From the NCBI GenBank assembly GCA_024402695.1, contig JAKSTG010000019.1, forward strand, positions 1 to 56,267: a DNA stretch of 56,267 nucleotides, written 5' to 3'. Position 1 is the first letter of the stretch. Each line of letters starts with the position of its first letter. The notes under the pieces are model-generated. The model was not told the DNA's origin and did no database searches. It worked only from the letters and a program-made list of their open reading frames with translations. Positions 1 through 8,904 of this stretch are shown piece by piece. Source of the DNA: Treponema sp. GTDB lineage: Bacteria; Spirochaetota; Spirochaetia; Treponematales; Treponemataceae. The translations under genes were made by a program, and so were the position numbers.

Positions 1-51
1 CCGACATTCTGGGTGTAAACCAGACGCTCGTACCAGCTGAGCTAACTGCCC
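1..51 (-). tRNA. tRNA-Val (anticodon TAC), 3' part cut off by window edge
   Basis: On the minus strand the sequence folds as the first two thirds of a tRNA. A seven-base acceptor strand GGGCAGT begins at 51, followed by TA, a GCTC/GAGC D stem, and an anticodon stem TCTGG/CCAGA enclosing the loop TTTACAC. The anticodon is therefore TAC, which reads GTA valine codons. The T arm and 3' acceptor strand lie before position 1. The anticodon reading is direct; amino-acid identity follows from the code. Confidence 0.88.
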
Positions 52-106
52 GAATGACTGTATATTAACAGATTTCCCTATTCACTGTCAATAGTGAACA
101 AAAAAT

Positions 107-1057
107 CTATTTAACATCAAATCTCTTGTTTTTCATGAACTTTTCAAGACTCTTCTGCCAGGAAGGAATCGACTTCTTAAGGATAGTAAGAATCTTTGCC
201 TTGCTGAGAACTGAGTAAGAAGGTCTTTTTACTTTTGAAGGGAATTCTTCCGAAGTACAAGGAAGAACTTCACATTTGTTTGTAATGTGACCGGTTTTTA
301 CACCAACCTTATAAATTTCTTTAGCAAATTCGAACCAGGTAGTTTCACCTGCATTTGTGTAATGGTAAATACCAAAAGCCGGTGTACTGCCAGAGCCGAT
401 AAAGCCTTTTGCATTTTCAGTCTTTTCAATGATTTTAAGAATGGCACCTGCCAGATCAACTGCACAAGTTGGTGTACCTCTCTGGTCATTTACAACTTTA
501 AGTTCAGACTTTTCATTCATAAGTTTTGTCATTGTGTAAACAAAGTTCTTACCGTCAAAACCATAAAGCCAGGCTGTACGGATAATGAAATACTGAGTCA
601 TTTCCTTACAGATAAGGTCTTCACCTTCTGATTTTGTAAGTCCGTATACTCCAAGAGGATTCTTTTCGCCGTCTTCGGCATAAGGAGTAGATCCATTACC
701 ACCAAAAACATAATCAGTTGAAATATGAATGAGTTTTGCACCAAGTTTTCTTGCTACACGGGCAATGTTACATGGGCCGTCACGATTCAGTTTAGCGGCA
801 AGTTCAGTGTCTTCTTCGGCTTTATCTACGTTTGTGTAAGCCGAACAGTTGATAATCCATTTGATTTTACGCTGGCTTCTTGGAATATCTGAAGGGAAAT
901 ATGAAGAGGTATCTACACCCGAAGCAAAAGTTTCCAGAGCTTCCGGACTTGTAATATCAACTTCGCGGTCAGTGCCAACAAAAGGAAGTTTGTTTTCAGA
1001 AAGCTGTTTCTGAATTTCGCTTCCCAGCATTCCCTTATTTCCAATTAACCAAATCAT
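107..1057 (-). CDS. rfbD: dTDP-4-dehydrorhamnose reductase (RmlD family)
   Basis: This 316-residue protein matches the RmlD family, which reduces dTDP-4-dehydro-L-rhamnose with NAD(P)H in the last step of dTDP-rhamnose synthesis. The Rossmann nucleotide loop GNKGMLG is at residues 6-12, the STDYVFGG segment at 113-120, and the short-chain dehydrogenase Tyr/Lys pair at Y138 and K142 (YGLTK). Length is slightly above the usual 280-300, through an insert around residues 50-66 containing a Ser/Arg-rich stretch. A GGTGGG ribosome site precedes the ATG. No rmlA, rmlB or rmlC is in the window, so the sugar pathway must be completed elsewhere. It would feed the surface glycan genes further along. Confidence 0.9.
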   Translation of the reverse strand: MIWLIGNKGMLGSEIQKQLSENKLPFVGTDREVDITSPEALETFASGVDTSSYFPSDIPRSQRKIKWIINCSAYTNVDKAEEDTELAAKLNRDGPCNIARVARKLGAKLIHISTDYVFGGNGSTPYAEDGEKNPLGVYGLTKSEGEDLICKEMTQYFIIRTAWLYGFDGKNFVYTMTKLMNEKSELKVVNDQRGTPTCAVDLAGAILKIIEKTENAKGFIGSGSTPAFGIYHYTNAGETTWFEFAKEIYKVGVKTGHITNKCEVLPCTSEEFPSKVKRPSYSVLSKAKILTILKKSIPSWQKSLEKFMKNKRFDVK

Positions 1058-1083
1058 AATTTTCCCACCTGAATGTTATAAAA

Positions 1084-1809
1084 TTAAAGTTTTTCGAATA
1101 TATAATTACAGAAGGTTTTAATTCTGTTTATAAATGAAGTATCAATTCTTTGTGTAAGGAATGGAATTCTTGGAGCATTTACGCCGCCAATACCATAAAG
1201 AACCCAATTGTCTCCGTCACGGAAAAGCAAAATGCTCATTTTCATTTTTCCTTTGAAAACAACATCAATTCCTTCATAGTTCAATTTATTAAGATTTTCA
1301 GAATCGTACAGGAGAACTTCATCTTCCTTTTCGATAGTAATCTTCTGGTTGAAAACACCAAAAGGTTCCATATCAATTCTGGCCTGAATCTCCTTGCCAT
1401 TTTCAGTATCTTCTTCAGAAACTAATTCTGCAGAGGAATAAAGGTCCCAGAATCTTTCATGACGTTCTGACCAGTAAGGAATACCTGCGTAATCAGATAT
1501 ATTAGCAAGAAGCTCCTGCATACGTTCAGGAAGGTCTTCATTTCCTTCGTATGGCTTTATCTGAATTACTTCGGCCAGGTATTTTGGACTAAGTTTTTTG
1601 TAAAGCTTGATAAGCCTGTCACCGAATTCACAAGTTCCGTTTTCAAGACAGATATATTTAGAATAATTGATTTTCTTAATGAGGATTTCGCCCTTTTCGA
1701 TAGTTTCACGTTCCGATTCCGACAGATTATCGTTAAAAGTAGCTGAATAAGCACTAAATACCAGAGTGAAAAGGAAAACTGATGCAAAAATTTTCTTAAA
1801 TAATCTCAT
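1084..1809 (-). CDS. secreted protein of unknown function
   Basis: The product is about 241 residues. I start it at 1809 because the minus strand reads GGAGGACAATT directly before that ATG, and the protein then opens with a clean signal peptide (MRLFKKIF, a hydrophobic core, then SAYSA before Thr). The frame is open further upstream to 1860, but the extension would bury the signal peptide. The mature part is rich in Glu and Lys and includes an ENGTCEFGDRLIKLYKKLSP segment. No catalytic motif is visible. It may belong to a spirochaete-restricted family of secreted proteins (I considered DUF6675), but I cannot confirm that by eye. It lies just downstream of the rfbA-operon terminator, on the same strand as rfbD. 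Confidence 0.75.
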   Translation of the reverse strand: MRLFKKIFASVFLFTLVFSAYSATFNDNLSESERETIEKGEILIKKINYSKYICLENGTCEFGDRLIKLYKKLSPKYLAEVIQIKPYEGNEDLPERMQELLANISDYAGIPYWSERHERFWDLYSSAELVSEEDTENGKEIQARIDMEPFGVFNQKITIEKEDEVLLYDSENLNKLNYEGIDVVFKGKMKMSILLFRDGDNWVLYGIGGVNAPRIPFLTQRIDTSFINRIKTFCNYIFEKL

Positions 1810-1881
1810 AATTGTCCTCCAATTATAAATTAAACTGATGTTATATTCAATAAAAGCCACAAAGGTAAATGGGTTACAAAA

Positions 1882-1910
1882 AAAAGGGCCTTAAAAAAGG
1901 CCCTTTTATA
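1882..1910 (-). terminator. intrinsic terminator after the rimP-rbfA operon
   Basis: A hairpin with stem AAAAGGGCC (1882-1890) and GGCCCTTTT (1899-1907) around an eight-base A-rich loop is flanked by A and T runs on both sides. It lies 25 bases after the rbfA stop codon and could also work in the other direction. Confidence 0.8.
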
Positions 1911-1934
1911 ACTTAATATCCCTGTAAAACAGTT

Positions 1935-2318
1935 TTATTTTTCTTCTTTTTCAGCTTCGATTCTTTTGCTTTCAGCTTCAAGTTCGTTGAGTTTCTGAAC
2001 CATTTCGAAACCTTCTTTCATTCCTTTATCCACGATAAACTGGAATTTAGGAAATTTACGAATCTGAATCTTTTTTGCAATCTGCGACTGGAGGAATCCG
2101 GCCGCCGAATTCAAGCCGTCTACCCCTTTTGCCAGCTGCTTGTCCGGCAAAAAAGTAGAAACATAAATCTTTGCATAAGCAAGATCAGAAGTTACCTCAA
2201 CACGGTTAATGCTCAGGAAAGAGTTTACACGGGGATCTTTTACTTCCCCGCGGAGGATCAGCTGGGAGATTTCATCTCTAAGCTGATCGTTCAGACGCTG
2301 CATTCTGTACTGTCCCAT
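1935..2318 (-). CDS. rbfA: 30S ribosome-binding factor A
   Basis: The 127-residue product is a typical RbfA, a small KH-fold protein that binds the 30S subunit and helps mature the 5' end of 16S rRNA. The family pattern is clear: an N-terminal helix (RLNDQLRDEISQLI), the DPRV segment, then VTSDLAYAKIYVS, and the conserved RKFPKFQFIVD strand near the end. The C terminus is a charged Glu/Lys tail. It is the last gene of a rimP-nusA-infB-rbfA operon, 14 bases after infB, and is followed by a terminator. The truB and ribF genes that often follow rbfA are absent here. Confidence 0.95.
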   Translation of the reverse strand: MGQYRMQRLNDQLRDEISQLILRGEVKDPRVNSFLSINRVEVTSDLAYAKIYVSTFLPDKQLAKGVDGLNSAAGFLQSQIAKKIQIRKFPKFQFIVDKGMKEGFEMVQKLNELEAESKRIEAEKEEK

Positions 2319-2332
2319 AGTTCAGCGTCCCC

Positions 2333-5188
2333 TTATTCTGATTTTCCAGCAGCAGCGGCTTTACGTGCTTTACCTTCAGCCTTTTCTTTTGCTTTTTCTT
2401 CAGCTTCGGCAGCAGCGATTGCATCCTGTTCAGCTTTTGCTTTTGCAGCAGCTTCTGCGGCTTTCTTTTCGTTTTCAGCGCGGTCATCAACCAGGTCATC
2501 ACCAAGCTTACGTTTGATTTCGATGTATTCGAAAGCTTCAATCTGGTCACCAACCATGATATCCTGCCAGTTTTCAAGGCCAACACCACATTCATAACCT
2601 GTAGAAACTTCTTTTGCATCATCCTTGAAACGTTTGAGGGATGCAAGTTTACCTGTGTATTTAACAACACCGTCGCGGATAAGGTTTACATAGCTTGTAC
2701 GGCGTACAACACCTTCTGTAACGTAACAACCTGCAATTGTTCCAACTTTTGGAACTTTGAATGTGTTGCGTACTTCCAGCATACCTGTAACCTGTTCTTT
2801 TGTATCCGGGCGGAGCATACCTTCCATAGCCTGCTGGATTTCTTCAACGGCTTTGTAGATGATGCTGTATTTACGGATTTCAACGCCTTCTTTATCGGCA
2901 AGTGCTTTTGCATTTGGAGTTGGACGAACATTGAAACCGATGATGATTGCGTTTGCATCAGCATTGTCTGCAGCTGCAAGTGTAACATCGCTTTCGTTGA
3001 TTGCACCGGCACTTGAATGAATAACGTTCAGGCGGATTTCTTTTGTTGTAAGTTTTTCAAGAGAAATCTTAAGGGCTTCGGCAGAACCCTGAAGGTCAGC
3101 TTTGATGATAACTTTAAGTTCCTGAATTTTGCTTTCATCAATAGTGCTGAACATGTTTTCAAGTGTAACTTTCTTAACTGCCTTGGCAGCTTCGAAGCGT
3201 TTAAGTTCCTGACGTTTTGTTGAAATTGCACGGGCTTCTTTTTCGTCTTCTGTTACCTGGAATGGATCACCGGCCATTGGCATTTCGTCCATACCAAGAA
3301 CTTCAACAGGAGTTGAAGGACCTGCTTCCTGGATGCGTTTTCCGTGATCATCGAACATAGCACGAACACGACCTGAGAAAATACCTGCAACAAAAGGATC
3401 TCCCTGATGGAGTGTACCACGTTCAACAACAACAGATGCAACAACACCGCGTCCCTGGTCAACACGTGATTCAAGGATTTTACCTTCAGCACGGCATTCA
3501 AAGTTAGCAGTAAGTTCAAGCATTTCAGCCTGAAGAAGAATTGCATCCAGAAGGTCATCAATACCTTCACGTTTAAGAGCAGAGATTCTAACGAACTGTG
3601 TATCTCCACCCCATTCTTCTGGAACCAGTCCGCGTTCTGAAAGCTGAGTCATTACACGGTCAACGTTTGCTTCCGGTTTATCAATTTTGTTAACTGCAAC
3701 GATAATTGGAACTTTTGCAGCTTTAGCATGGTCAATAGCTTCAAGAGTCTGAGGCATGATACCGTCATCGGCAGCAACTACCAGAACTACGATATCTGTA
3801 ACCTGTGCACCACGTGAACGCATGAGAGTGAAAGCTTCATGACCTGGAGTATCAAGGAATGTAATCTTTCCTTTTTCTGTTGATACAGAGTAAGCACCGA
3901 TTTTCTGTGTAATACCACCAGCTTCGCCGGCAGCAACGTTTGCATTACGGATAGCATCAAGAGTCTTTGTCTTACCATGGTCAACGTGTCCCATAACTGT
4001 AACGATTGGAGCACGTGGAAGAAGTTCTGCACCTTCATCTGATTCAGACTGGATAACAGTTTCATCATAAAGGCTTACGCGATGTACTTCACAGTTGTAT
4101 TCAGCACAAAGAAGTTCTGCTGTATCAGCATCGATTGACTGGTTGATTGAAACCATCATACCCATTGAGAAGAGTTTTCCGATGATTTCAGATGCTTTCA
4201 GGTTCATCTTCTTTGCGAGATCTGAAACTGAAATTGTTTCCATCATATCAATTGATTTTGGTACAACTGATGCAGGAGTTTCAGACTTCTTCTTCTGTCC
4301 GAAGAGGTTATCATCATACTGTTCTTCATCTTTGCGGTTGTATACCTGTTTCTTTCCTTTAAAAGCAGCTTTCTTGGCTGACTGCTGGCGTGACTGATCA
4401 ACAGGCATTGGAGCAGGAGCTCCTCCCATACGAGGTTTGAAACCTCCCTGTCCACCATTGTTTCCAAATGGTCTCTGTCCGCCCTGGCCATTGCGGTTGA
4501 ATCCGCCCTGTCCACCTTGTCCACCCTGACGGTTCTGGAAGTTTCCTCCCTGTCCGTTACGGTTGAAACCGCCCTGACGCTGTCCGTCGCGGTTGTAGTT
4601 TTCACGGTTCTGGTAACCCTGACGAGCCTGAGCACCAGTAAATCCGCCACCCTGACGGCCCTGTCCGCCGGCAAATCCGCCCTGACGGTTCTGATTGTTG
4701 TAACCACCCTGGCGCTGTCCGTAACCACCGTTATTATTGTTGAAACCGTTACTGTTATTATTATAACCACCGTTTCCATAGCGTCCGCGAGGTTTATCAG
4801 AAAGGTTTCCGGCCTTAACATTCGGACGACTTGGATTCAGTTCGAAATTAGGATTTCTGTTAACGATACGACCGTTGTTGTTTGCATTTGCTGCTGCAGG
4901 CTGTGCAGGAGCTGCCGGTTTTGGAGCTTCCTTCTTTTCCTCTACAGGCTGTGCGGCTGGTTTTGCGACAGGTTCAGCTGCCTTCTTTACAACAACTTTT
5001 TTAGGAGCATCTGCGGCCTGTGTTTTAACTTCACCTGATTCAGAAGCAGATTTACGTTTAACAACGATAACCTTTTTCTTTTCAGGCTGGGCTGTTGAGG
5101 CACCGGCACTGTTCTGTGAATCCTGAGACTTCTTATGCACTACAAAAGCAGGCTTTTTTTCAGTTTTCTCGTCTAATTCTTCAGCCAT
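2333..5188 (-). CDS. infB: translation initiation factor IF-2
   Basis: This 951-residue protein is IF-2, the GTPase that places initiator tRNA on the 30S subunit and promotes subunit joining. After a Lys/Ala-rich start comes a long low-complexity stretch (about residues 95-270) dominated by Asn, Gly, Gln and Arg with repeated NRQGG-like units. An IF2_N domain follows near residues 310-370, then the G domain with G1 GHVDHGKT at about 396, DTPGHE and NKID, then the beta-barrel and C-terminal fMet-tRNA-binding domains. It closes with an unusual Ala/Lys/Glu tail. A GGAG ribosome site precedes the ATG. It sits 8 bases after nusA in the conserved translation/transcription operon. Confidence 0.97.
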   Translation of the reverse strand: MAEELDEKTEKKPAFVVHKKSQDSQNSAGASTAQPEKKKVIVVKRKSASESGEVKTQAADAPKKVVVKKAAEPVAKPAAQPVEEKKEAPKPAAPAQPAAANANNNGRIVNRNPNFELNPSRPNVKAGNLSDKPRGRYGNGGYNNNSNGFNNNNGGYGQRQGGYNNQNRQGGFAGGQGRQGGGFTGAQARQGYQNRENYNRDGQRQGGFNRNGQGGNFQNRQGGQGGQGGFNRNGQGGQRPFGNNGGQGGFKPRMGGAPAPMPVDQSRQQSAKKAAFKGKKQVYNRKDEEQYDDNLFGQKKKSETPASVVPKSIDMMETISVSDLAKKMNLKASEIIGKLFSMGMMVSINQSIDADTAELLCAEYNCEVHRVSLYDETVIQSESDEGAELLPRAPIVTVMGHVDHGKTKTLDAIRNANVAAGEAGGITQKIGAYSVSTEKGKITFLDTPGHEAFTLMRSRGAQVTDIVVLVVAADDGIMPQTLEAIDHAKAAKVPIIVAVNKIDKPEANVDRVMTQLSERGLVPEEWGGDTQFVRISALKREGIDDLLDAILLQAEMLELTANFECRAEGKILESRVDQGRGVVASVVVERGTLHQGDPFVAGIFSGRVRAMFDDHGKRIQEAGPSTPVEVLGMDEMPMAGDPFQVTEDEKEARAISTKRQELKRFEAAKAVKKVTLENMFSTIDESKIQELKVIIKADLQGSAEALKISLEKLTTKEIRLNVIHSSAGAINESDVTLAAADNADANAIIIGFNVRPTPNAKALADKEGVEIRKYSIIYKAVEEIQQAMEGMLRPDTKEQVTGMLEVRNTFKVPKVGTIAGCYVTEGVVRRTSYVNLIRDGVVKYTGKLASLKRFKDDAKEVSTGYECGVGLENWQDIMVGDQIEAFEYIEIKRKLGDDLVDDRAENEKKAAEAAAKAKAEQDAIAAAEAEEKAKEKAEGKARKAAAAGKSE

Positions 5189-5196
5189 TATTTCTC

Positions 5197-6642
5197 CTAT
5201 TCTTCTTCGAATTCGAATTCAATTCCACAGTTTGGACAGTGTGTCATGTCCAGTGTGATTTTTGCTCCACATTCAGGACAGAAGTATTCTTCTTCTTCAG
5301 CTTCTGCTGCAGTTTCTGCAGGAGCTTCTGTCTGAGCAGGTTCAGTTTCTTCTACAAACTGTACGTTTGCTTCAATCAGGTCATTAACAGCTTCAAGATC
5401 ATCTGCTGTTACGCCGTCAATGTGGATTTCATCATTATCAAAGGCTTCAACAAAGCGCTGAATGTCTTCGATTCCATTTTCTTTAAGAAGTGCTGCAACT
5501 CTTTCATCAACTCCAGGAAGATCCTGAATTGTTTCAATTTCATCGTAAGATGAGTCAAAAAGGTTTTCAGCATTCTGAACTGTAGCGATGTCTGAAAGAT
5601 CCATTTCTGCAGCCTGTTCAATAGTCTTAACATCGATGTTCCAGTCACAAAGTTTATTTGCAAGACGAACGTTCTGTCCCTGGCGTCCGATTGCAAGAGA
5701 GAACTGAGATTCTTCAACAATTGCGAGAGCCTGGCGTTTATCCTGGTCAAGGATAACAACACGTTCTACCTGAGCTGGGCTCAGAGCATTTTTAATGAAA
5801 AGAACTGGATCTGTTTCATAACGGAGAACGTCGATCTTTTCATTTTCAAGTTCACGGATAACAGTCTGGATACGCTGTCCTTTCTGTCCTACACAAGCAC
5901 CAACTGGATCGATTTCTTCACGGTTTGTAGAAACAGCGATCTTTGTGCGGTATCCTGCGTCACGTTCAATTTTGCGGATTTCAACAGTTCCGTCTGCAAG
6001 TTCTGGAACTTCTGTTTCAAGCATGTTCTGAACAAGACGTTTGTCTGTTCTTGAAAGAATAAGCTGAACACCGTTTGCTGAAGTCTTAACTTCTGCGATA
6101 ACACTCTTGATACGATCTTTTACATCGTAGTGTTCCAGTTTTGACTGGTATTTTGCAGGAAGAACACCTTCAACTTTTGAACCAAGGTCAACATAAATTG
6201 TTCCGTTGCGTTCACGCTGGCAGTAACCAATGATTGTCTGTCCAACTTTATCTTTGTATTCGCTCATGAGGGAATCTTTCATTTTTTCTGTAAGTCCCTG
6301 GTGAGCTGTCTGTTTACCTGTAGAAACAGCTGAACGTTCAAAAGTTTTAGGATCAAGTTCGATATCGATTTCATCACCTTCTTCAAGGTCATCTGAAAGT
6401 TCTTTTGCTTCTTCAAGTTCGATTTCGATTACAGGATCGTAAACACCATCAAGAACAGTTTTTCTTGAATAGATGTGAACTTCTGAAAGGTCATCTTCGA
6501 AAGTAACGATTGCATTTTCATCTGTTCCGAAAGTACGTTTGTAAGCAGCCTTGAGAGCTTTTTCGATTGTCTGTTTTACTGAGTCTTCCGAGCATCCTTT
6601 TTCATCCATCAATGCACGGATAGCTTCTGCCATCTCTGACAT
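5197..6642 (-). CDS. nusA: transcription factor NusA with C-terminal zinc-ribbon tail
   Basis: NusA binds RNA polymerase and modulates pausing, termination and antitermination. The 481-residue product has the N-terminal polymerase-binding domain, an S1 domain (about 130-200), and two KH domains including GACVGQKGQRIQTV and AIGRQGQNVRLA. A helix-hairpin-helix-like region follows (DLPGVDERVAALLKENGIED). After an acidic Glu/Ala linker the last 30 residues form two CxxC pairs (C455-C458 and C469-C472), which look like a zinc ribbon. I know of no such ending in the well-studied NusA proteins. It is 23 bases after rimP and 8 before infB, so the operon is tightly packed. Confidence 0.96.
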   Translation of the reverse strand: MSEMAEAIRALMDEKGCSEDSVKQTIEKALKAAYKRTFGTDENAIVTFEDDLSEVHIYSRKTVLDGVYDPVIEIELEEAKELSDDLEEGDEIDIELDPKTFERSAVSTGKQTAHQGLTEKMKDSLMSEYKDKVGQTIIGYCQRERNGTIYVDLGSKVEGVLPAKYQSKLEHYDVKDRIKSVIAEVKTSANGVQLILSRTDKRLVQNMLETEVPELADGTVEIRKIERDAGYRTKIAVSTNREEIDPVGACVGQKGQRIQTVIRELENEKIDVLRYETDPVLFIKNALSPAQVERVVILDQDKRQALAIVEESQFSLAIGRQGQNVRLANKLCDWNIDVKTIEQAAEMDLSDIATVQNAENLFDSSYDEIETIQDLPGVDERVAALLKENGIEDIQRFVEAFDNDEIHIDGVTADDLEAVNDLIEANVQFVEETEPAQTEAPAETAAEAEEEEYFCPECGAKITLDMTHCPNCGIEFEFEEE

Positions 6643-6665
6643 ATAATACCCCTTTTAATGTTCTG

Positions 6666-7127
6666 CTATTTCTGCAGGAACTTTGCTTTAGCTATATTTT
6701 CATAAAGAACAGTCATTGAAGAACCGTCTTCTTTTTCCAGATTTACCTGTTTTTCATCGGCAGAAAGGATTTTTCCTTCTACCCAGTCTGTAACAGTTTT
6801 GTCATAAACACGAACAAGACGACCTGTGAAGAGTTCAAACTCTGCAGCATTCTTGATGTTATGTTCAATACCAGGACTTGTAAGTTCCATAGTTGTGTTG
6901 TCAGTTCCAAGCAATGCTTCCAGACGAGGAAGAAGAACCATGTGAACTTTAGCACAGTCATTAACGCTGATATTTGCGGCAGGATCAGTTGATGTAATTA
7001 CCGCACCGATTTTTGTAACTTCCTTTCCAGGAATTACCTTGAGTTCAACAAGCTTGAACCCCAGACCTTCAACTACCGGACTGCATTCCGAATAGTATTT
7101 GATTGATTTGAATGATGTGTATTCCAC
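6666..7127 (-). CDS. rimP: ribosome maturation factor RimP
   Basis: The 153-residue product matches RimP, which helps assemble the 30S subunit. Family signs are the GFKLVELKVIPGKEVTKIGAV strand region, the segment around VNDCAKVHMVLLPRLEALL, and the LTSPGIEHNIKNAAEFELFTGR stretch, which is the conserved SPG...R core. The start codon is GTG (plus-strand CAC at 7125-7127) preceded by AAGGA. It is the first gene of the rimP-nusA-infB-rbfA operon; the promoter and a leader hairpin lie just upstream. Confidence 0.9.
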   Translation of the reverse strand: MEYTSFKSIKYYSECSPVVEGLGFKLVELKVIPGKEVTKIGAVITSTDPAANISVNDCAKVHMVLLPRLEALLGTDNTTMELTSPGIEHNIKNAAEFELFTGRLVRVYDKTVTDWVEGKILSADEKQVNLEKEDGSSMTVLYENIAKAKFLQK

Positions 7128-7147
7128 AATTTTCCTTGAACATTAAC

Positions 7148-7178
7148 AAAAAAGACCCGGGCGAATGCACGAGTCTTT
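7148..7178 (-). terminator. terminator-like hairpin in the rimP leader (candidate attenuator)
   Basis: On the minus strand AAAGAC (7178-7173) pairs with GTCTTT (7156-7151). The arms extend inward through CG and GC pairs, with a U-G wobble and one mismatch, to an ATTC loop, and the hairpin is followed by TTT to give a U tract. It lies after the predicted transcription start near 7200 and about 20 bases before the rimP GTG, so transcripts must pass it before reaching the operon. Control of the operon by it, perhaps by NusA itself, is inference. Confidence 0.65.
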
Positions 7179-7206
7179 GTAATAAAAACTAGTAATGTAC
7201 ACTAGA

Positions 7207-7235
7207 AATATAAAAAAAATAAAAAAAATTGTCAA
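7207..7235 (-). promoter_or_regulatory. sigma70-type promoter of rimP-nusA-infB-rbfA
   Basis: The minus strand has a perfect -35 TTGACA (7235-7230), a 17-base AT-only spacer, and -10 TATATT (7212-7207). The predicted start near 7200 gives a leader of about 70 bases. Confidence 0.8.
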
Positions 7236-7251
7236 TAATATACAATGAAAA

Positions 7252-7537
7252 ACGGGTCCCAGCTTAACAAAATGCACCTTTAGCCGAATATGTCCTCGTT
7301 CGCAAGCTCACTGCGGGATTCGGCAAGGCGCATTTTATTGCGTCCCGTTTTTCATTCTCGAATATATTTTTTTTATATTTCAGTTTTATAACGGGCCCCT
7401 TATCCACTTGTCCCGTTTCGCTGCGCCCCATTTATTTTTATTTATTACTTTTTCTAAGTCTGATTCGGCAAGGCGCATTTTATTGCGTCCCGTTTTTCAT
7501 TCCCGATTATTTTTTAATATTTCAGTTCATACCGGGT
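7252..7537. repeat. three-copy intergenic repeat, one copy inverted
   Basis: This is most of the 422-base gene-free gap between rimP and hisS. A roughly 75-base unit beginning GATTCGGCAAGGCGCATTTT is present at about 7317-7394 and again at about 7462-7537, nearly identical for the first 40 bases and then more loosely. A degenerate inverted copy of its first 40 bases lies at about 7252-7290, so the first two copies could form a long imperfect stem around a loop holding TTCGCAAGCTCACTGCGG. No protein is encoded. It resembles REP- or MITE-like intergenic repeats, but copies elsewhere in the genome cannot be checked here. Confidence 0.75.
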
Positions 7538-7549
7538 CGCGCAAAACTC

Positions 7550-8854
7550 TTAACTCTTCTTAATTTTTTCCGCTGCCTGTTCGGCATTTAAGTCTGTAAA
7601 CTGTTCACGGGTCTGAAGATTTTTCAGAGTGAAAGTATCTTTAGTAAGGTCTTCTTCAGAAACAAGGATTCCCCATTTTACGGCCTTAGCTTCAGTTACT
7701 TTGTACTGTTGGTTCATTTTCTTTGGTTCAGGGAATACTTCAACAGAAACTCCCTTTGCACGAAGCTGAGCTGCAACTTTGTGGTAAGCAACAACGTGAT
7801 CTCCGTTCTGGTTAAATATTTCTACATCAAGATAAGAACCTTTCTTTTCAAGACGACCAAGCTGTTCAAGACCTGCAATAAGACGGTCCAGACCGATTGA
7901 ACCACCAACACCAGAAACCTTTTCTTTCATATAAAGACCGGTAAGATTGTCATAGCGTCCGCCGGAACAAACAGAACCAAGTGATGGAAGTTCGTTGAGG
8001 AAAGTTTCGTAAACAACACCTGTGTAATAATCAAGACCACGGGTAATGCTTGGATCAAGAACATAAGTTGATTCAATGCCGGAAGCCTGCATCATTGCAT
8101 AGATGCTCTTCATACGCTTTGAATCTTCTGTTTCACCACCAGCCATTGCTTCAATTTTTGAAAGAACTTCAAGGAATGAACCTTTTGCACTGATATATTC
8201 CAGAACAGAGGCTGCTTTTCCTTCATCTCCTGTGAATTCAATAAGTTCTTTCTTTACCTCTTCTTCGCCAACTTTTGCAAGTTTATCAACCGAGCGGAGA
8301 ATATCTTCTGATTTATCAAGACATCCGATTTTTTCAAGGAAACGGTTGAAAATACCACGGTGATTAACGCGCATAGTAATATCAGAAACTCCGATTTCCA
8401 TAAGTGCTGCGCGAAGAACAGAAAGGATTTCAAAGTCACAGGTAGCTGAATCACTGCCAACAGTATCAATATCACACTGAACGAATTCACGGTAACGTCC
8501 AGCCTGTGGTTTTTCACCACGCCAAACTTTTGCGATATGGTAACGTTTGAAAGGCAGATAAAGTTCTGAAAAATGTTCTGCTGTAAAACGGGCAAATGGT
8601 ACAGTCAGATCGAAACGCATGGCAACATCGCGGCCACCGTTGTCTTCAAAGCGGAACACCTGTTTTTCTGTTTCACCGTTTGATTTGCGCAGAAGAATAT
8701 CTGTGTATTCCAAAACTGGTGTATCAATTGGAACATAACCGTATGAACGGTAAACTTTTGTGATTTTTTCAATCAGGCTGCTTCTTGTGATTTCTGATTC
8801 CGGAAGAAAATCGCGGAATCCTTTCAAAATACGTGGTTGAATGAGATTTTCCAT
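7550..8854 (-). CDS. hisS: histidyl-tRNA synthetase
   Basis: The 434-residue product is a class II aminoacyl-tRNA synthetase that attaches histidine to tRNA-His. It opens with PRILKGFRDFLPE, carries the motif 2 stretch ending RGEKPQAGRYREFVQCDID, the histidine-specific SITRGLDYYTGVVYE, and motif 3 GGSIGLDRLIAGLEQLG, followed by an anticodon-binding domain. I start it at 8854 (MENLIQPR): the frame stays open to 8935, but that extension would run into the divergent coaX gene and matches nothing in the family. There is no Shine-Dalgarno sequence before this ATG, and a -10 box sits six bases upstream, so the mRNA may be leaderless. Confidence 0.95.
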   Translation of the reverse strand: MENLIQPRILKGFRDFLPESEITRSSLIEKITKVYRSYGYVPIDTPVLEYTDILLRKSNGETEKQVFRFEDNGGRDVAMRFDLTVPFARFTAEHFSELYLPFKRYHIAKVWRGEKPQAGRYREFVQCDIDTVGSDSATCDFEILSVLRAALMEIGVSDITMRVNHRGIFNRFLEKIGCLDKSEDILRSVDKLAKVGEEEVKKELIEFTGDEGKAASVLEYISAKGSFLEVLSKIEAMAGGETEDSKRMKSIYAMMQASGIESTYVLDPSITRGLDYYTGVVYETFLNELPSLGSVCSGGRYDNLTGLYMKEKVSGVGGSIGLDRLIAGLEQLGRLEKKGSYLDVEIFNQNGDHVVAYHKVAAQLRAKGVSVEVFPEPKKMNQQYKVTEAKAVKWGILVSEEDLTKDTFTLKNLQTREQFTDLNAEQAAEKIKKS

Positions 8855-8860
8855 GGGTTT

Positions 8861-8889
8861 ATAATAACGAATAGATGTTTCTTTAACAA
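8861..8889 (-). promoter_or_regulatory. candidate hisS promoter, leaderless arrangement
   Basis: The minus strand has -35-like TTGTTA (8889-8884), a 17-base spacer, and -10 TATTAT (8866-8861). Only six bases separate the -10 box from the hisS ATG at 8854, which puts the expected transcription start at or next to the start codon. Confidence 0.5.
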
Positions 8890-8904
8890 TAAAGGGTAAC
8901 TTGA

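Noticed and set aside
4430..4800. Repeated CCGCCCTGTCC-like units considered as a CRISPR array
   Set aside because: Spacing is irregular, the units are in frame with infB and code for its Gly/Asn/Arg repeats; no cas genes are present.
4517..5038. Long open frame (173 residues) on the plus strand across infB
   Set aside because: It is opposite the repetitive Asn/Gly-rich region of infB, has a Thr/Val-rich repeat composition from the reverse of those codons, and has no ribosome site.
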